Counted from the stretch's first letter, positions 1 to 8,880 are shown. The stretch: 35,488 bases of DNA from Actinomycetes bacterium (GCA_023389315.1 JAEWEQ010000031.1:1-35488); one strand, 5' to 3'. Notes: generated from the letters alone by a model not told the origin. Program-made: numbers and translations.

Positions 1-14
1 GTTCTATACACCCT

Positions 15-491
15 GTGAGTGGACTACACCAAGTGGAGATAGATGGAAGTTCTTCTGCTCGAGAGGAAGAGGAACGTTTGCTGCTAGTTAGTGTAGGCAT
101 CCATGAGTATGAGTTAGCTAGTTCTTCGTTTTCAATTCCAATGCTTGCTCAACGTATCGTGGACCGGCTGCACGAGACTGGAGTCGCGTCTGCCGCAGAA
201 GACTTCCTCGAACACTTGAGCCTCTATGGTGCGGATTCCGGATTTGGATACCGGCACGATTCAATGAGTGAGATGCCTCCTTACAACAAGAATTTCGTAA
301 TAACGTTTGTTCGTGCTTTCAATATGGAAGACCGAGATATCAAAATATTGCGGAGCGAGGACTTGATCTGTACTGGCAATGTTATCAAAGATAGCTTGAG
401 ATTCAGCATTTCATTGCCAGCAACAATAAACAACAAAAACCCTATTAATGGCCTAGATGCTTTGGCTTCGGACATACTTAATTTTCGTTAA
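15..491 (+). CDS. Hypothetical protein, low G+C, possibly 5'-truncated
   Basis: I do not recognise this 158-residue protein. The frame stays open to the window edge, so the GTG at 15 is only the first visible start and the gene may begin upstream. The sequence is mixed hydrophilic/hydrophobic, with no signal peptide, membrane segment or catalytic motif that I can name. Its base composition (about 42-47% G+C in the lines I counted) and frequent A/T-ending codons contrast sharply with the ~65% G+C of everything downstream. This suggests recent acquisition. A short GC-rich stem (about 521-534) follows the stop. No neighbouring gene in the window suggests a job for it. Confidence 0.55.
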   Translation: MSGLHQVEIDGSSSAREEEERLLLVSVGIHEYELASSSFSIPMLAQRIVDRLHETGVASAAEDFLEHLSLYGADSGFGYRHDSMSEMPPYNKNFVITFVRAFNMEDRDIKILRSEDLICTGNVIKDSLRFSISLPATINNKNPINGLDALASDILNFR

Positions 492-626
492 TTGACCGGC
501 CACTGTATTGAGATGTTTCTCCTGCCGCGGCGGGCTTTAAGTCTTTCATCATCCCCACGCGCCCGGGCGGATAGAGTACGAAAATACTGTTAGACCGACA
601 GTCAAACAAAGGGCAGGGGCAAAGGT

Positions 627-1835
627 ATGAGCGAAGCGGACGGCGAAGGCGTTCCCGATCCGACGCCACGCCCACAACGCGGCAGGGACACCACCCGCTG
701 GCGGCGACCCATCCCACAACGCACCTCATCCACTACCCGCGGGCGACAACTGGGGTTGGACGTGGCACGCGCCCTCGCCCTCGTGGGAATCATGGGTAAC
801 CACCTGCTCGGTGGCGGTACTTACGCGGCCCAAGCCACCAGCCAACTCATGTCCGACTACCACGCCGTCATCTTCGCGGTCCTCATCGGGTGTGGCGTGC
901 AACTCGAACTCGATGCTGCCCGCCGCCGCCAACGCAACCCGCTGCGCAACGTCCTCATCCGGGGAACGTTCCTCATCTTCCTCGGCTTGGGCTTAGGTGT
1001 CGTCATTGAAAACGTCGCTGTCATCCTCGTGACCCTCGGGATGCTCACCGTGGTGGCGCATTTCGCGGCCCGCCTGCGAACCCCGACGTTTTCCGTCCTC
1101 GCCACCCTCACTTTCCTGGTAGGACCACTCCTAACCATTTATAACCGTGCCCACGGTTGGTCACCGCAGCTCATGAACCCCGAGCCGCGCGACTTCGCTC
1201 ACCCTCTTACCTCCGTGACCTCCCTGCTCGTGGCTGACCCCTACCCGTTCCTCGCGTGGGTCATCTATGCCCTCGTTGGTATTGCCTACGTGCGCTGGGT
1301 GGTAAGCCGCCACGCCAACCTGCTGGCGGTCATGGGCGTCAGTGTCGTAGTTTTCGTGGCCGCTAAGCTGGTGAGCGCGTGGCTGGCTGCTTCCACTCCC
1401 GTGGTGGTTTCACTCACCGAAACTGTTGGCTACACCGGCAGTTACTTGAACCTCGTGTGCTCCGCCGCCATGTCGGTGTTCATCATCGCGGCCTGCAGTT
1501 ACCTGGTGGAGATCTTCCCCCGCGGTCGGATGCTGCCGGCAGGGTCGCGGGCTCGCGCGAGGACGTGGGTGGGGAACCAGCTTCTGCCCACTTTTGCGGC
1601 GGCCGGGCAACTGACTCTGACTTGGTATGTGGCACACCTATTGGTGTCCGACCCCATCATTCCGATTTTGGAAGCCCTCCCTCCGGCGTGGCGTTACGGT
1701 GACTTCGGGGTGTGGGCCATACAGATACTGGTGGTGCTAGTTGGCAGTGCTTGGCACCGGCGCCACTACCGTTACGGGCCCCTGGAGGCGATACCACGCA
1801 AAGTCGCGAGCAGCTGGGGCAACCAGACCCGCTAG
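627..1835 (+). CDS. DUF418/heparan-acetyltransferase-like membrane protein
   Basis: A 402-residue polytopic membrane protein. After a basic, proline-rich cytoplasmic N-terminus (~40 residues) comes the signature RQLGLDVARALALVGIMGNH. It resembles the R-x3-LDxxRGxAxxGI motif that opens DUF418 (YeiB) and HGSNAT-type acyltransferase membrane proteins. About nine to ten hydrophobic segments follow. A C-terminal GQLTLTWYVAHLLV stretch matches the usual GRMxLTNYL region of DUF418. Members are thought to move acyl groups or act in envelope modification, but the substrate here cannot be read from sequence. The start has an AGGGG element about 8 nt upstream. The gene stands alone and ends head-on to pntB across a short shared hairpin. 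Confidence 0.7.
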   Translation: MSEADGEGVPDPTPRPQRGRDTTRWRRPIPQRTSSTTRGRQLGLDVARALALVGIMGNHLLGGGTYAAQATSQLMSDYHAVIFAVLIGCGVQLELDAARRRQRNPLRNVLIRGTFLIFLGLGLGVVIENVAVILVTLGMLTVVAHFAARLRTPTFSVLATLTFLVGPLLTIYNRAHGWSPQLMNPEPRDFAHPLTSVTSLLVADPYPFLAWVIYALVGIAYVRWVVSRHANLLAVMGVSVVVFVAAKLVSAWLAASTPVVVSLTETVGYTGSYLNLVCSAAMSVFIIAACSYLVEIFPRGRMLPAGSRARARTWVGNQLLPTFAAAGQLTLTWYVAHLLVSDPIIPILEALPPAWRYGDFGVWAIQILVVLVGSAWHRRHYRYGPLEAIPRKVASSWGNQTR

Positions 1836-1894
1836 AGAGTAGATCAATCCGCCGGGCGGAGCACGCAAGCATGAGCAACTCCCACATAAACCAG

Positions 1895-1922
1895 TGGGCG
1901 CCCCGGGAAACCGGGACGCCCA
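1895..1922. terminator. Hairpin between convergent genes
   Basis: Arms 1895-1906 and 1911-1922 pair over 12 positions with one mismatch around a GAAA loop. It lies between the stops of the DUF418-like gene (+) and pntB (-), so it can serve both. There is no strong T tract on either side; a short TTT follows on the minus strand. Confidence 0.6.
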
Positions 1923-1946
1923 CCGAAACTGACCGACCGAAATCGC

Positions 1947-3524
1947 CTACAGGGCCGCCAAGATCGCGTCCACTGAGGCTTTCGCGTCCCCGAATAACAT
2001 GTGGGTGTTGTCCTTGAAGAAAAGTGGATTCTGCACCCCGGCGTAGCCGGTCGCCATGGAACGCTTGAACACGATCACGTCCTTGGCTTCCCATACTTTC
2101 AGCACCGGCATGCCGGCAATGGGGGAGCCGGGTTCTTCCGCCGCCGGGTTCACCGTGTCGTTAGCGCCAATCACCAGTACCACGTCCACGTCGGCGAAAT
2201 CGTCATTAACTTCATCCATTTCTTTGACGATGTCGTAGGGGACTTTAGCTTCTGCCAACAACACGTTCATGTGGCCGGGTAGGCGACCGGCCACCGGGTG
2301 GATACCGAACTCGACCTCCACCCCGGCGTCGCGCAGTCGGCGCGTCAAGTCCGCCACCGGGTACTGCGCTTGCGCCACCGCCATGCCGTAACCGGGGGTT
2401 ATCATCACCCGCTTAGCGGCCGTCAATAGTTGCGCGGTTTCGGCCGCTGAAATCTCGTGATGCTCACCGGTAACAGTGGCGCCAGAGGTCACCGCCCCAT
2501 CGGAGCCGAAACCACCTAGGATCACGGAAATGAACGAACGGTTCATGGCGGCGCACATAATGTAGGACAGGTACGCACCGGAAGAACCCACCAGCGCACC
2601 GGTGATGATCAGCAAATCATTGTTCAACATGAAGCCCGCCGCGGCGGCCGCCCACCCGGAGTAGGAGTTCAGCATCGAGACCACCACCGGCATGTCGCCA
2701 CCACCGATGGCGGCCACTAGGTGCACCCCCAGGGCCAAGGCAATCACCGTGATCAGCACCAGCGCGGTGATGGAAAGCCACCCGCCCTCGGCGGAACGAA
2801 TGAACACCACGATCAGCGCCACCGTCGCAATCAACGCCGCCAAGTTCAACCAGTGGCGCCCCGGCAACATCAGGGGCGCGCCCTTGATCTTCGCCGACAG
2901 CTTCAAGTACGCCACGATCGAACCGGTGAAGGTCACCGCACCGATGAAAATACCCACCGCGATCTCACCCAGGTGGAAACCACCCAGGGCATGAGCCAGC
3001 GGGTCGGGCGCAATGTAGGAGTTGAAACCAACCAGCACCGCGGCCAAACCGACGAAGGAGTGCAGCAAGGCGATCAGTTCGGGCATGCCCGTCATCTCCA
3101 CCTTGCGGGCCTTCCAGATACCGATTACCGCGCCGATCAGCATCGCCACCGCGATCAACAGCGCCGTGGTTAAAACCCCGCGGCCCGGCTTCGAAGTCAG
3201 AGCCAAAGTAATGGTCGCAGCCAGCGCCAGCGTCATGCCGACCACGCCGTACCAGTTACCACGCTGCGCAGTCTCATGCTTCGACAAGCCCGACAACGCA
3301 CCAATGAAGAACAGGGCCGCCACGATGTAGACGATCGCCACTAACTTACCCATGGTGGTGATGCCGCTGAGGGCATCGCCTAAGTTTTCCAACGGTCGCA
3401 ACGCGGAGGGAATCGGCGCGCCCGAAGCGGTGACCGCACTCGTCAAACCGGGAAGGGAACGCGGCGAGGACGGCAGGGAAGCAGCCAACGAAGCGAAGGC
3501 GGAAGTGAGATTCAAAGTAAACAT
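1947..3524 (-). CDS. pntB: NAD(P) transhydrogenase subunit beta
   Basis: Beta subunit (525 residues) of the proton-translocating transhydrogenase. With PntA it uses the proton gradient to drive hydride transfer from NADH to NADP+. Residues ~58-330 form the membrane domain, with family blocks KVEMTGMPELIALLHSFVGL and NSYSGWAAAAAGFML. The C-terminal third is the NADP(H)-binding domain III, with PGYGMAVAQAQYPVADL, GIHPVAGRLPGHMNVLLAEA, VLVIGANDTVNPAA and KRSMATGYAGVQNPLF. The start at 3524 has AAGGA 8 nt upstream and follows the pntA stop by 4 nt, so the two are co-transcribed. Compared with E. coli PntB there are about 57 extra N-terminal residues before the first conserved helix. The alternative ATG at 3353 would remove them but has no ribosome site. 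Confidence 0.97.
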   Translation of the reverse strand: MFTLNLTSAFASLAASLPSSPRSLPGLTSAVTASGAPIPSALRPLENLGDALSGITTMGKLVAIVYIVAALFFIGALSGLSKHETAQRGNWYGVVGMTLALAATITLALTSKPGRGVLTTALLIAVAMLIGAVIGIWKARKVEMTGMPELIALLHSFVGLAAVLVGFNSYIAPDPLAHALGGFHLGEIAVGIFIGAVTFTGSIVAYLKLSAKIKGAPLMLPGRHWLNLAALIATVALIVVFIRSAEGGWLSITALVLITVIALALGVHLVAAIGGGDMPVVVSMLNSYSGWAAAAAGFMLNNDLLIITGALVGSSGAYLSYIMCAAMNRSFISVILGGFGSDGAVTSGATVTGEHHEISAAETAQLLTAAKRVMITPGYGMAVAQAQYPVADLTRRLRDAGVEVEFGIHPVAGRLPGHMNVLLAEAKVPYDIVKEMDEVNDDFADVDVVLVIGANDTVNPAAEEPGSPIAGMPVLKVWEAKDVIVFKRSMATGYAGVQNPLFFKDNTHMLFGDAKASVDAILAAL

Positions 3525-3528
3525 CAGA

Positions 3529-5082
3529 TCAGTCCTTCTTGAACATCGCGAGCATCCGGTGCGTCACCGTGAAGCCACCGAAAATGTTGATCGAAGCCAC
3601 CACAATCGCCAGGAACGACAGGATCGAAACCAGCAGATTGTTAGAACCCACTTGCAAAATCGCGCCCACCAAAATGATGCCCGAAATCGCGTTCGTCACC
3701 GACATCAGCGGCGTATGCAGCGAGTGCGTCACCGCGGTAATCACGTAGAACCCAACAATCACCGCCAGCGCCAGCACCATGTAGTGGCCAATGACCACCG
3801 CCGGGGAATAAATCATCAACGCGAAGATCAAGACCGCAGCAAACACCAGCCACGCCAAACGCACCCGCTGGGCCTTCGCCTTAGCGCGGGAAGCCTCCGC
3901 CGCTTTCGCTGCCTCCGCCGCCGGGTCGGGGCGTTTAGCGGCCGGCGCGGGGGCTTGGGCGGACACCTTCACCGGGGGCGGTGGCCACAGCACCTCACGG
4001 TCGTGAGTGACCGTGATACCGCGGATGATTTCATCCTCCAGGTCCAAAACCAGCAGGCCGTCCTTTTCCGGAGTCGCCAGTTTCAGCAAGTTCACAATGT
4101 TTTGCCCATACAGCTGGGAGGACTGGGCCGGTAGGCGCCCCGCCAAGTCGGTGATCCCAATGATGATCACACCGTTTTCCGTGGTGATGGTCTCACCCGG
4201 CTGCGTCAGCTCACAGTTACCGCCGTTGGCGGCCGCCATGTCCACGATCACCGAACCCGGTTTCATGGCCTCCACCGCGGCCTTCGTCACCAGCAGGGGA
4301 GCGCGCTTACCGGGGATATTCGCGGTAGTGATCACGATGTCGGACTTACCGGCCTGGTCCTCATACAGGGCGAGGGCGGCGTCACGCTGCGCGCTCGTCA
4401 TTTCCTTGGCGTAACCGTCGCTGGAGACCTCCTGCGGCGCGGGGATCGCCACGAAAGAAGCCCCCATGGACTCCACCTGTTCGCCCACCTCCGGGCGCAC
4501 GTCGGTGGCGTAAACCTCCGCGCCCATGGCGTTAGCGGTGCCGATGGCCGCCAGGCCCGCCACGCCCGCACCGATCACATACACCCGCGCCGGGGGCATC
4601 TTCCCCGCCGCCGTGACCTGCCCGGTGAACAGGCGCCCGAACGCGCTCGCCGCCTCCACCACCGCGCGGTAGCCGGCGACGTTCGCCATGGAGGAAAGCA
4701 CGTCCATGGACTGGGCGCGAGAAATACGCGGCACCGTGTCCATCGCCATGGCGGTTACGCCGCGTTGGCGCAGGTCCTCCACCAGTTGCGGGTTGCGAGC
4801 TGGAGCCAGGCGCGAAATCAACGTCGCTCCCGGTCGCATCAGCTCCAAATCCTCCAACGAGGGCGGGTCCAACGTCAGCACCAGGTCTGCCCCCCACGCG
4901 GTGGGAGCATCCACCACTTGGGCGCCGGCGGCCTGATATTGGGAGTTCAGATAGCGGGAAGCGTTGCCGGCGCCAGCTTCAACACTGACTTCATAACCGA
5001 GTTTAATTAGCTTGGCAACGGTGTCAGGGGTAGCTGCGACGAGAGGTTGGCCCTCTCGTTCTCTAGGCACACCAATGTGCAC
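3529..5082 (-). CDS. pntA: NAD(P) transhydrogenase subunit alpha
   Basis: Alpha subunit, 517 residues, the full-length E. coli-type form in which the NAD-binding domain I and the membrane helices are fused. Some bacteria split these into PntAA and PntAB. The N-terminal AlaDH/PNT domain opens with HIGVPREREGQPLVAATP. The Rossmann glycine motif GAGVAGLAAIG lies at ~171-181, followed by the acidic ATDVRPEV strand end. An Ala/Lys-rich linker around 370-400 leads into four hydrophobic segments that reach the C-terminus. The start is GTG at 5082, with AAGGAG 5 nt upstream. It is the first gene of pntA-pntB and supplies NADPH at the inner membrane. Confidence 0.97.
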   Translation of the reverse strand: MHIGVPREREGQPLVAATPDTVAKLIKLGYEVSVEAGAGNASRYLNSQYQAAGAQVVDAPTAWGADLVLTLDPPSLEDLELMRPGATLISRLAPARNPQLVEDLRQRGVTAMAMDTVPRISRAQSMDVLSSMANVAGYRAVVEAASAFGRLFTGQVTAAGKMPPARVYVIGAGVAGLAAIGTANAMGAEVYATDVRPEVGEQVESMGASFVAIPAPQEVSSDGYAKEMTSAQRDAALALYEDQAGKSDIVITTANIPGKRAPLLVTKAAVEAMKPGSVIVDMAAANGGNCELTQPGETITTENGVIIIGITDLAGRLPAQSSQLYGQNIVNLLKLATPEKDGLLVLDLEDEIIRGITVTHDREVLWPPPPVKVSAQAPAPAAKRPDPAAEAAKAAEASRAKAKAQRVRLAWLVFAAVLIFALMIYSPAVVIGHYMVLALAVIVGFYVITAVTHSLHTPLMSVTNAISGIILVGAILQVGSNNLLVSILSFLAIVVASINIFGGFTVTHRMLAMFKKD

Positions 5083-5347
5083 GGATGCTCCTTAAACGAC
5101 AGTTGGCTTGAAAAAAGGGACACTCCCAGCCTATCGCGATTGGGGCGAGCGCGCCGCAACTATGCCTAAAGACCTAGAAATAAATTCACGAGGACGGGCC
5201 GCGCGGTCGGCAGGGAATCCGCCGGCGGCGCGGGGCTGGGTGGAGAACTGCGCGGGCAGGGCCGAGAACTGCCCGGGGCGGGGTGGAGAACTGCACGGGC
5301 AGGGAGTCCGCCGGGCGGGGGATCCCCGCTGGCGAGCTGGCAAAACC
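5083..5347. repeat. GC-rich intergenic region with short imperfect repeats
   Basis: This is the 5' side of pntA and the 3' side of hemL, with no gene that I can support. From about 5236 to 5320 it holds three imperfect copies of a GAGAACTGCNCGGGCAGG unit. Two copies of a GGCAGGGANTCCGCCGG unit flank them, at about 5209 and 5297. One copy of the window-wide CGAGGACG motif sits at 5189-5196. The pntA promoter must lie here, but no convincing -35/-10 pair stands out. Confidence 0.6.
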
Positions 5348-5372
5348 GTGCCCGGGCCGGCGGCCCGGGCAC
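5348..5372 (-). terminator. Rho-independent terminator of hemL
   Basis: Perfect 11-bp GC-only-core inverted repeat (arms 5348-5358 and 5362-5372) with a 3-nt loop. Read on the minus strand, it is followed by a GGTTTTG run. It begins five bases past the hemL stop. Confidence 0.8.
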
Positions 5373-5377
5373 CCTGG

Positions 5378-6856
5378 CTAAAACTCCATGGCCTGCGCGG
5401 CCGCCTGCGTGGCCGCGGGCAGGGCATCCAAAATCAGCGCCACGTCCTCGTCGGTATGGGCGGCAGAAACGAACCACGCTTCGAACGGCGAGGGCGGCAA
5501 ATACACGCCCGCGTCCAACATCGAATGGAAGAACGCCTTGTACGCCTCCTGATCCTGAGCCTTCGCCTGCGAATAGTTGTGCACCCCGTCCGCAGCCGGC
5601 CCCTCGCCGAAGAACACCGAGAACAAGTTCCCCGCATTATTCAGCGCATACGGCACCCCCTGGGTGTCGAACGCCTCGCGCAACCCGTTTTGCAGTACCT
5701 CCGCCAGGGAATCAATGCGGTAGTAAACCAAGTCATTGGCCAGGCGCAAAGTCGCCAGGCCCGCGGCCGTGGCCAGCGGGTTGCCCGAAAGCGTCCCTGC
5801 CTGGTACACCGGGCCCAGCGGGGCCAATAAGTCCATCAGTTCGGCGCGCCCGCCCACCGCGGCCAGAGGCAACCCGCCACCGATTACCTTGCCGAAGGTG
5901 AACAGATCCGGCTGGTACGGATGCTCGGCCTGCTCCAAACCCCAGTAGCCGGCGCGCGAAACCCGAAAACCAGTTAGCACCTCATCGACAATCACCAGCG
6001 CGCCGTGGCGGTGAGCCAACTCCACCAACGCCGCGTTGAAGCCTGCCGGGGGAGTGACCACCCCCATGTTCGCCGGAGCTGCCTCGGTGATGACCGCGGC
6101 GATCTGATCCCCGCGCTGGGTGAAAACCTCCTCCAAGGCCGCCAAATCACCGTAAGGAACCACCAGGGTGTTGGCGCTGGTGGCGGCCGTGACCCCCGCA
6201 CTGCCGGGGATCCCCTGGGTCGCCACCCCCGAGCCGGCCTCCGCCAGCAGGGAATCCGAATGCCCGTGATAGCAGCCCGCGAACTTCACCAGCAGGTCCC
6301 GCCCGGTAGCGCCGCGCGCCAAACGGATCGCCGTCATGGTGGCCTCTGTGCCGGTGGACACGAAACGCACCTTCTCTAACGCTCCCACCCGGTCGATCAC
6401 CGCTTCGGCCAGCTCCACCTCCGCCAGCGTAGGAGCGCCGAAACTCAGACCCCGCTCGGCGGCGCGCTGCACCGCCTCCACCACCTGCGGGTGAGTGTGA
6501 CCCAGCAGCGCCGGCCCCCACGACCCCACCAAATCCACGTAGCGGCGGCCCTCTACGTCGCGCACAATCGAAGCCCCGGCCGACTCAATGAAACGCGGCG
6601 TGCCGCCCACCGAACCGTAAGCACGTACCGGGGAATCCACACCCCCGGGGATCACCTTCCCCGCACGGGTGAACAATGATTCGTTCGTCACCGGCTCCGA
6701 CTCACCTGCCCCAGCGGGGAGGTCAGAATCAGCGGCGAGGACGGGAACGTCCTCGGAAAAAGGAGAAAACTGCGGGTGGTCGGCCACTGAAGTGGTTAAC
6801 TCCGCGTCTAGTTCGTCGTACATGGTTTCGTCAGTTTGGGTGTCGTCGCTATACAT
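5378..6856 (-). CDS. hemL: Glutamate-1-semialdehyde 2,1-aminomutase
   Basis: PLP-dependent aminomutase that converts glutamate-1-semialdehyde to 5-aminolevulinate, in the C5 route to haem used by actinobacteria. Family landmarks are all present: FTRAGKVIPGGVDSPVRA near residue 62, STGTEATMTAIRLARG (~167-182), CYHGHSDSLL, the cofactor aspartate in VIVDEVLTGFR (~289-299), Schiff-base Lys323 in FTFGKVIGGGLP, and GTLSGNPLA. At 492 residues it is about 55 longer than usual. The excess is an acidic N-terminus. The ATG at 6856 lacks a Shine-Dalgarno but has TAAACT 6 nt upstream (leaderless layout). A GTG at 6691 would give the normal length. I keep the longer form with moderate certainty about the start only. 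The extension encodes an inverted pair of the CGAGGACG repeat. Confidence 0.95.
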   Translation of the reverse strand: MYSDDTQTDETMYDELDAELTTSVADHPQFSPFSEDVPVLAADSDLPAGAGESEPVTNESLFTRAGKVIPGGVDSPVRAYGSVGGTPRFIESAGASIVRDVEGRRYVDLVGSWGPALLGHTHPQVVEAVQRAAERGLSFGAPTLAEVELAEAVIDRVGALEKVRFVSTGTEATMTAIRLARGATGRDLLVKFAGCYHGHSDSLLAEAGSGVATQGIPGSAGVTAATSANTLVVPYGDLAALEEVFTQRGDQIAAVITEAAPANMGVVTPPAGFNAALVELAHRHGALVIVDEVLTGFRVSRAGYWGLEQAEHPYQPDLFTFGKVIGGGLPLAAVGGRAELMDLLAPLGPVYQAGTLSGNPLATAAGLATLRLANDLVYYRIDSLAEVLQNGLREAFDTQGVPYALNNAGNLFSVFFGEGPAADGVHNYSQAKAQDQEAYKAFFHSMLDAGVYLPPSPFEAWFVSAAHTDEDVALILDALPAATQAAAQAMEF

Positions 6857-7124
6857 GAGGCCAGTTTATGACACCGGCGCGAGTGTGGGGTAAGCCACCT
6901 TTTAAGCCAGTTATGTTCAGCATCCGAAACGCCATAGGAAAAAGGTCCCGAACTCGGGATATATCCGATACGGTAATCGCATCCACCGCAAGGGGCGCTC
7001 ACGACGGAGCGAGCGTCAACGCAGGTGCTTGGCACCAAACCGAACCGGTGGGGTCCCCACTGTCAACCGTGTATCCCAAGGCCGCGCACCACCGCGTGAC
7101 CTTGCAAAATACGATTGGAAAACC
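6857..7124. promoter_or_regulatory. Divergent promoter region, hemL / DASS symporter
   Basis: 268 bases separate two divergent genes. On the minus strand TAAACT (6863-6868) sits 6 nt before the hemL ATG. An inverted repeat TCCCGA-AC-TCGGGA lies at 6946-6959, next to an ATATATCC stretch, and looks like a regulator site. On the plus strand TACGAT at 7110-7115 is a possible -10 for the symporter gene. I see no coding sequence; the in-frame extension of the symporter frame to a TTG at 7029 has no ribosome site. Confidence 0.4.
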
Positions 7125-8705
7125 ATGAGTACCCCCTCCATTCACGAATCAACCGCGCACGCCGCCGCCGAAGACGCGCAAGCGCCCTCGCAAAGTGCCT
7201 GGATGCGCCAAGCTATCGGCCTGCTGGTCGGTGTCATCCTGGCAGTCGTCACCTACCTGATCTTCCCGGAAAGTGCCGTCGACCTGGTCAACGCGGCAAA
7301 ACCGGATGCGGAAAAGCCCTTCACCATTGAAGCTCTACGAGTCACCGCCGCCACCGCGGTGCTGATGGGTGCCTGGTGGATGAGTGAGGCAATCCCCCTG
7401 GCTGCTACCGCCCTGGTGCCGCTAGTTGTGTTCCCACTTTTCCAAGTCATCGACTTCAAAGACATCGCCGCCCCCTACGCTGCTGACACCATCTTCCTGT
7501 TCATGGGTGGGTTCATCTTGGCGCTGGGCATGCAACGGTGGAACCTGCACCGACGCCTCGCACTGCTAGTAGTACTAGCGGTGGGAACTAAACCGAAGCA
7601 ACTGGTGCTTGGCTTCATGATCGCCACCGGCGTGCTGTCCATGTGGGTATCGAACACCGCGACCGCGGTGGTTATGCTGCCCATCGGCCTGTCCGTCCTC
7701 GTGCTCACCGCCGACATTGTGGGCGGCTTCCAAAACCAACGAAACTTCGCCACCGCGCTGATGCTGGCAATCGCTTACGCCGCCTCCATCGGGTCACTGG
7801 GTACCATCATCGGTACCCCGCCCAACGCCCTGCTGGTGGCTTACCTGTCGGAAAACCATGACATTCACATTGGTTTTGGCCAGTGGATGATTGTGGGCGT
7901 GCCGCTGTCAATTATCTACATGGGCTTAGCGTGGTTGATCCTCACCACCGTGTTCAAACCGGAGATGAAGGACATCCCTGGTGGGCGTGAAATTATCCAC
8001 CGGGAACTGCAGGCCATGGGCAAGATCTCGCGCGGCGAAACCCTGGTCGGCATTATCTTCCTACTGGCCGCACTGTCGTGGGTGTTCATTCCGATCGTGC
8101 TGAAGCTAACCGGCTCCACCTTGAATATCACCGATGCGCTGATTGGTATGGCGGCGGCTATGCTGCTGTTCGTCATCCCAGTCAAACCCAAGACCGGCAT
8201 CCGTTTGATGGACTGGGAAAGCGCCAAGGAACTGCCTTGGGACGTGCTGCTGCTGTTCGGCGGTGGCTTGGCCCTGTCGAAGATGTTCTCCGTTTCTGGC
8301 CTGTCGCTGTGGATTGGCGAGGTCGCTCGCGGCCTTTCCGTGCTGCCGACCATTTTGATTGTGGCGGCGGTGGCCGCGCTGGTCATCTTCCTCACCGAAC
8401 TGACCTCGAATACCGCTACTGCGGCGGCATTCTTGCCTATTATCGGTGGCGTCGCGGTGGGTATTGGCCTGACCGACGGGGCCCCGCAAAACGTCATGCT
8501 GCTGACCATCCCGGTGGCGATCGCTGCGACCTGCGCGTTCATGCTGCCGGTGGCAACGCCGCCCAACGCCATCGCCTTCGGCTCCGGTTACGTGAAAATC
8601 GCAGAGATGGTCAAGGGCGGGGTGCTGCTCAACCTGAGCGGTATCGTCCTGATCACTGCGGTGGTTTACCTGCTGGCAGTGCCGGTCTTCGGATTGGTGT
8701 TGTGA
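7125..8705 (+). CDS. SLC13/DASS-family sodium:anion symporter
   Basis: A 526-residue inner-membrane transporter of the divalent anion:Na+ symporter family, which includes SdcS, CitT and NaDC. Two SNT signature motifs mark the pseudo-twofold sodium/substrate sites: SNTATAVVMLPI (~176) and SNTATAAAFLPI (~428), each at a helical hairpin. The TPPNA/VATPPN loops follow each repeat (GTPPNALL, ATPPNAIAF), also typical. The likely substrate is a C4-dicarboxylate, citrate or a related anion; the sequence does not decide which. I chose the ATG at 7125 because the frame upstream is compositionally unlike the protein. The translational signal is only GGAAA. The gene stands alone, followed by a strong terminator. 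Confidence 0.92.
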   Translation: MSTPSIHESTAHAAAEDAQAPSQSAWMRQAIGLLVGVILAVVTYLIFPESAVDLVNAAKPDAEKPFTIEALRVTAATAVLMGAWWMSEAIPLAATALVPLVVFPLFQVIDFKDIAAPYAADTIFLFMGGFILALGMQRWNLHRRLALLVVLAVGTKPKQLVLGFMIATGVLSMWVSNTATAVVMLPIGLSVLVLTADIVGGFQNQRNFATALMLAIAYAASIGSLGTIIGTPPNALLVAYLSENHDIHIGFGQWMIVGVPLSIIYMGLAWLILTTVFKPEMKDIPGGREIIHRELQAMGKISRGETLVGIIFLLAALSWVFIPIVLKLTGSTLNITDALIGMAAAMLLFVIPVKPKTGIRLMDWESAKELPWDVLLLFGGGLALSKMFSVSGLSLWIGEVARGLSVLPTILIVAAVAALVIFLTELTSNTATAAAFLPIIGGVAVGIGLTDGAPQNVMLLTIPVAIAATCAFMLPVATPPNAIAFGSGYVKIAEMVKGGVLLNLSGIVLITAVVYLLAVPVFGLVL

Positions 8706-8756
8706 CGATTTCGGGTGGCCGTAAGATCACTGCTTAACGGGTGGTAATCCGCCAAA

Positions 8757-8790
8757 TAGCGGGCTTGGGAAGAAATTCTCAAGCCCGCTA
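8757..8790 (+). terminator. Terminator after the DASS symporter
   Basis: A 14-bp stem with one G-T wobble (arms 8757-8770 and 8777-8790) around AGAAAT, some 50 bases after the symporter stop and before the metal-transport promoter. Confidence 0.75.
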
Positions 8791-8827
8791 CTCAATTGTG
8801 ATCTGCGTCTCAAATGTTAAGTGTGGC

Positions 8828-8840
8828 AAGGTATACCTAA
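8828..8840. promoter_or_regulatory. DtxR/MntR-like operator, box 1
   Basis: AAGGTATACCTAA contains the perfect palindrome AGGTATACCT (8829-8838). It agrees with the inner part of the actinobacterial DtxR/IdeR/MntR consensus (TTAGGTTAGSCTAACCTAA). It lies just upstream of the -35 element of the metal importer promoter. Confidence 0.65.
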
Positions 8841-8847
8841 CTTTTTC

Positions 8848-8876
8848 TTGCAGCGGGTGTGTCAATCGTCTATCTT
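8848..8876 (+). promoter_or_regulatory. Sigma-A promoter of the first metal importer operon
   Basis: TTGCAG (8848-8853), exactly 17 nt, then TATCTT (8871-8876). The predicted transcript start is near 8883, inside operator box 2, leaving a leader of ~44 nt with GGGAG before the ATG. Confidence 0.65.
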
Positions 8877-8880
8877 CAAT

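Noticed and set aside
3352..4134. Long open frame (260 codons) antisense to pntB/pntA
   Set aside because: It is His/Arg/Gln-rich shadow coding opposite two certain genes, with no ribosome site or family features.
7916..8572. 218-codon frame antisense to the DASS symporter
   Set aside because: Mirror frame of a conserved membrane protein; its Ser/Ala/Met-rich composition is typical of reverse-frame artefacts.
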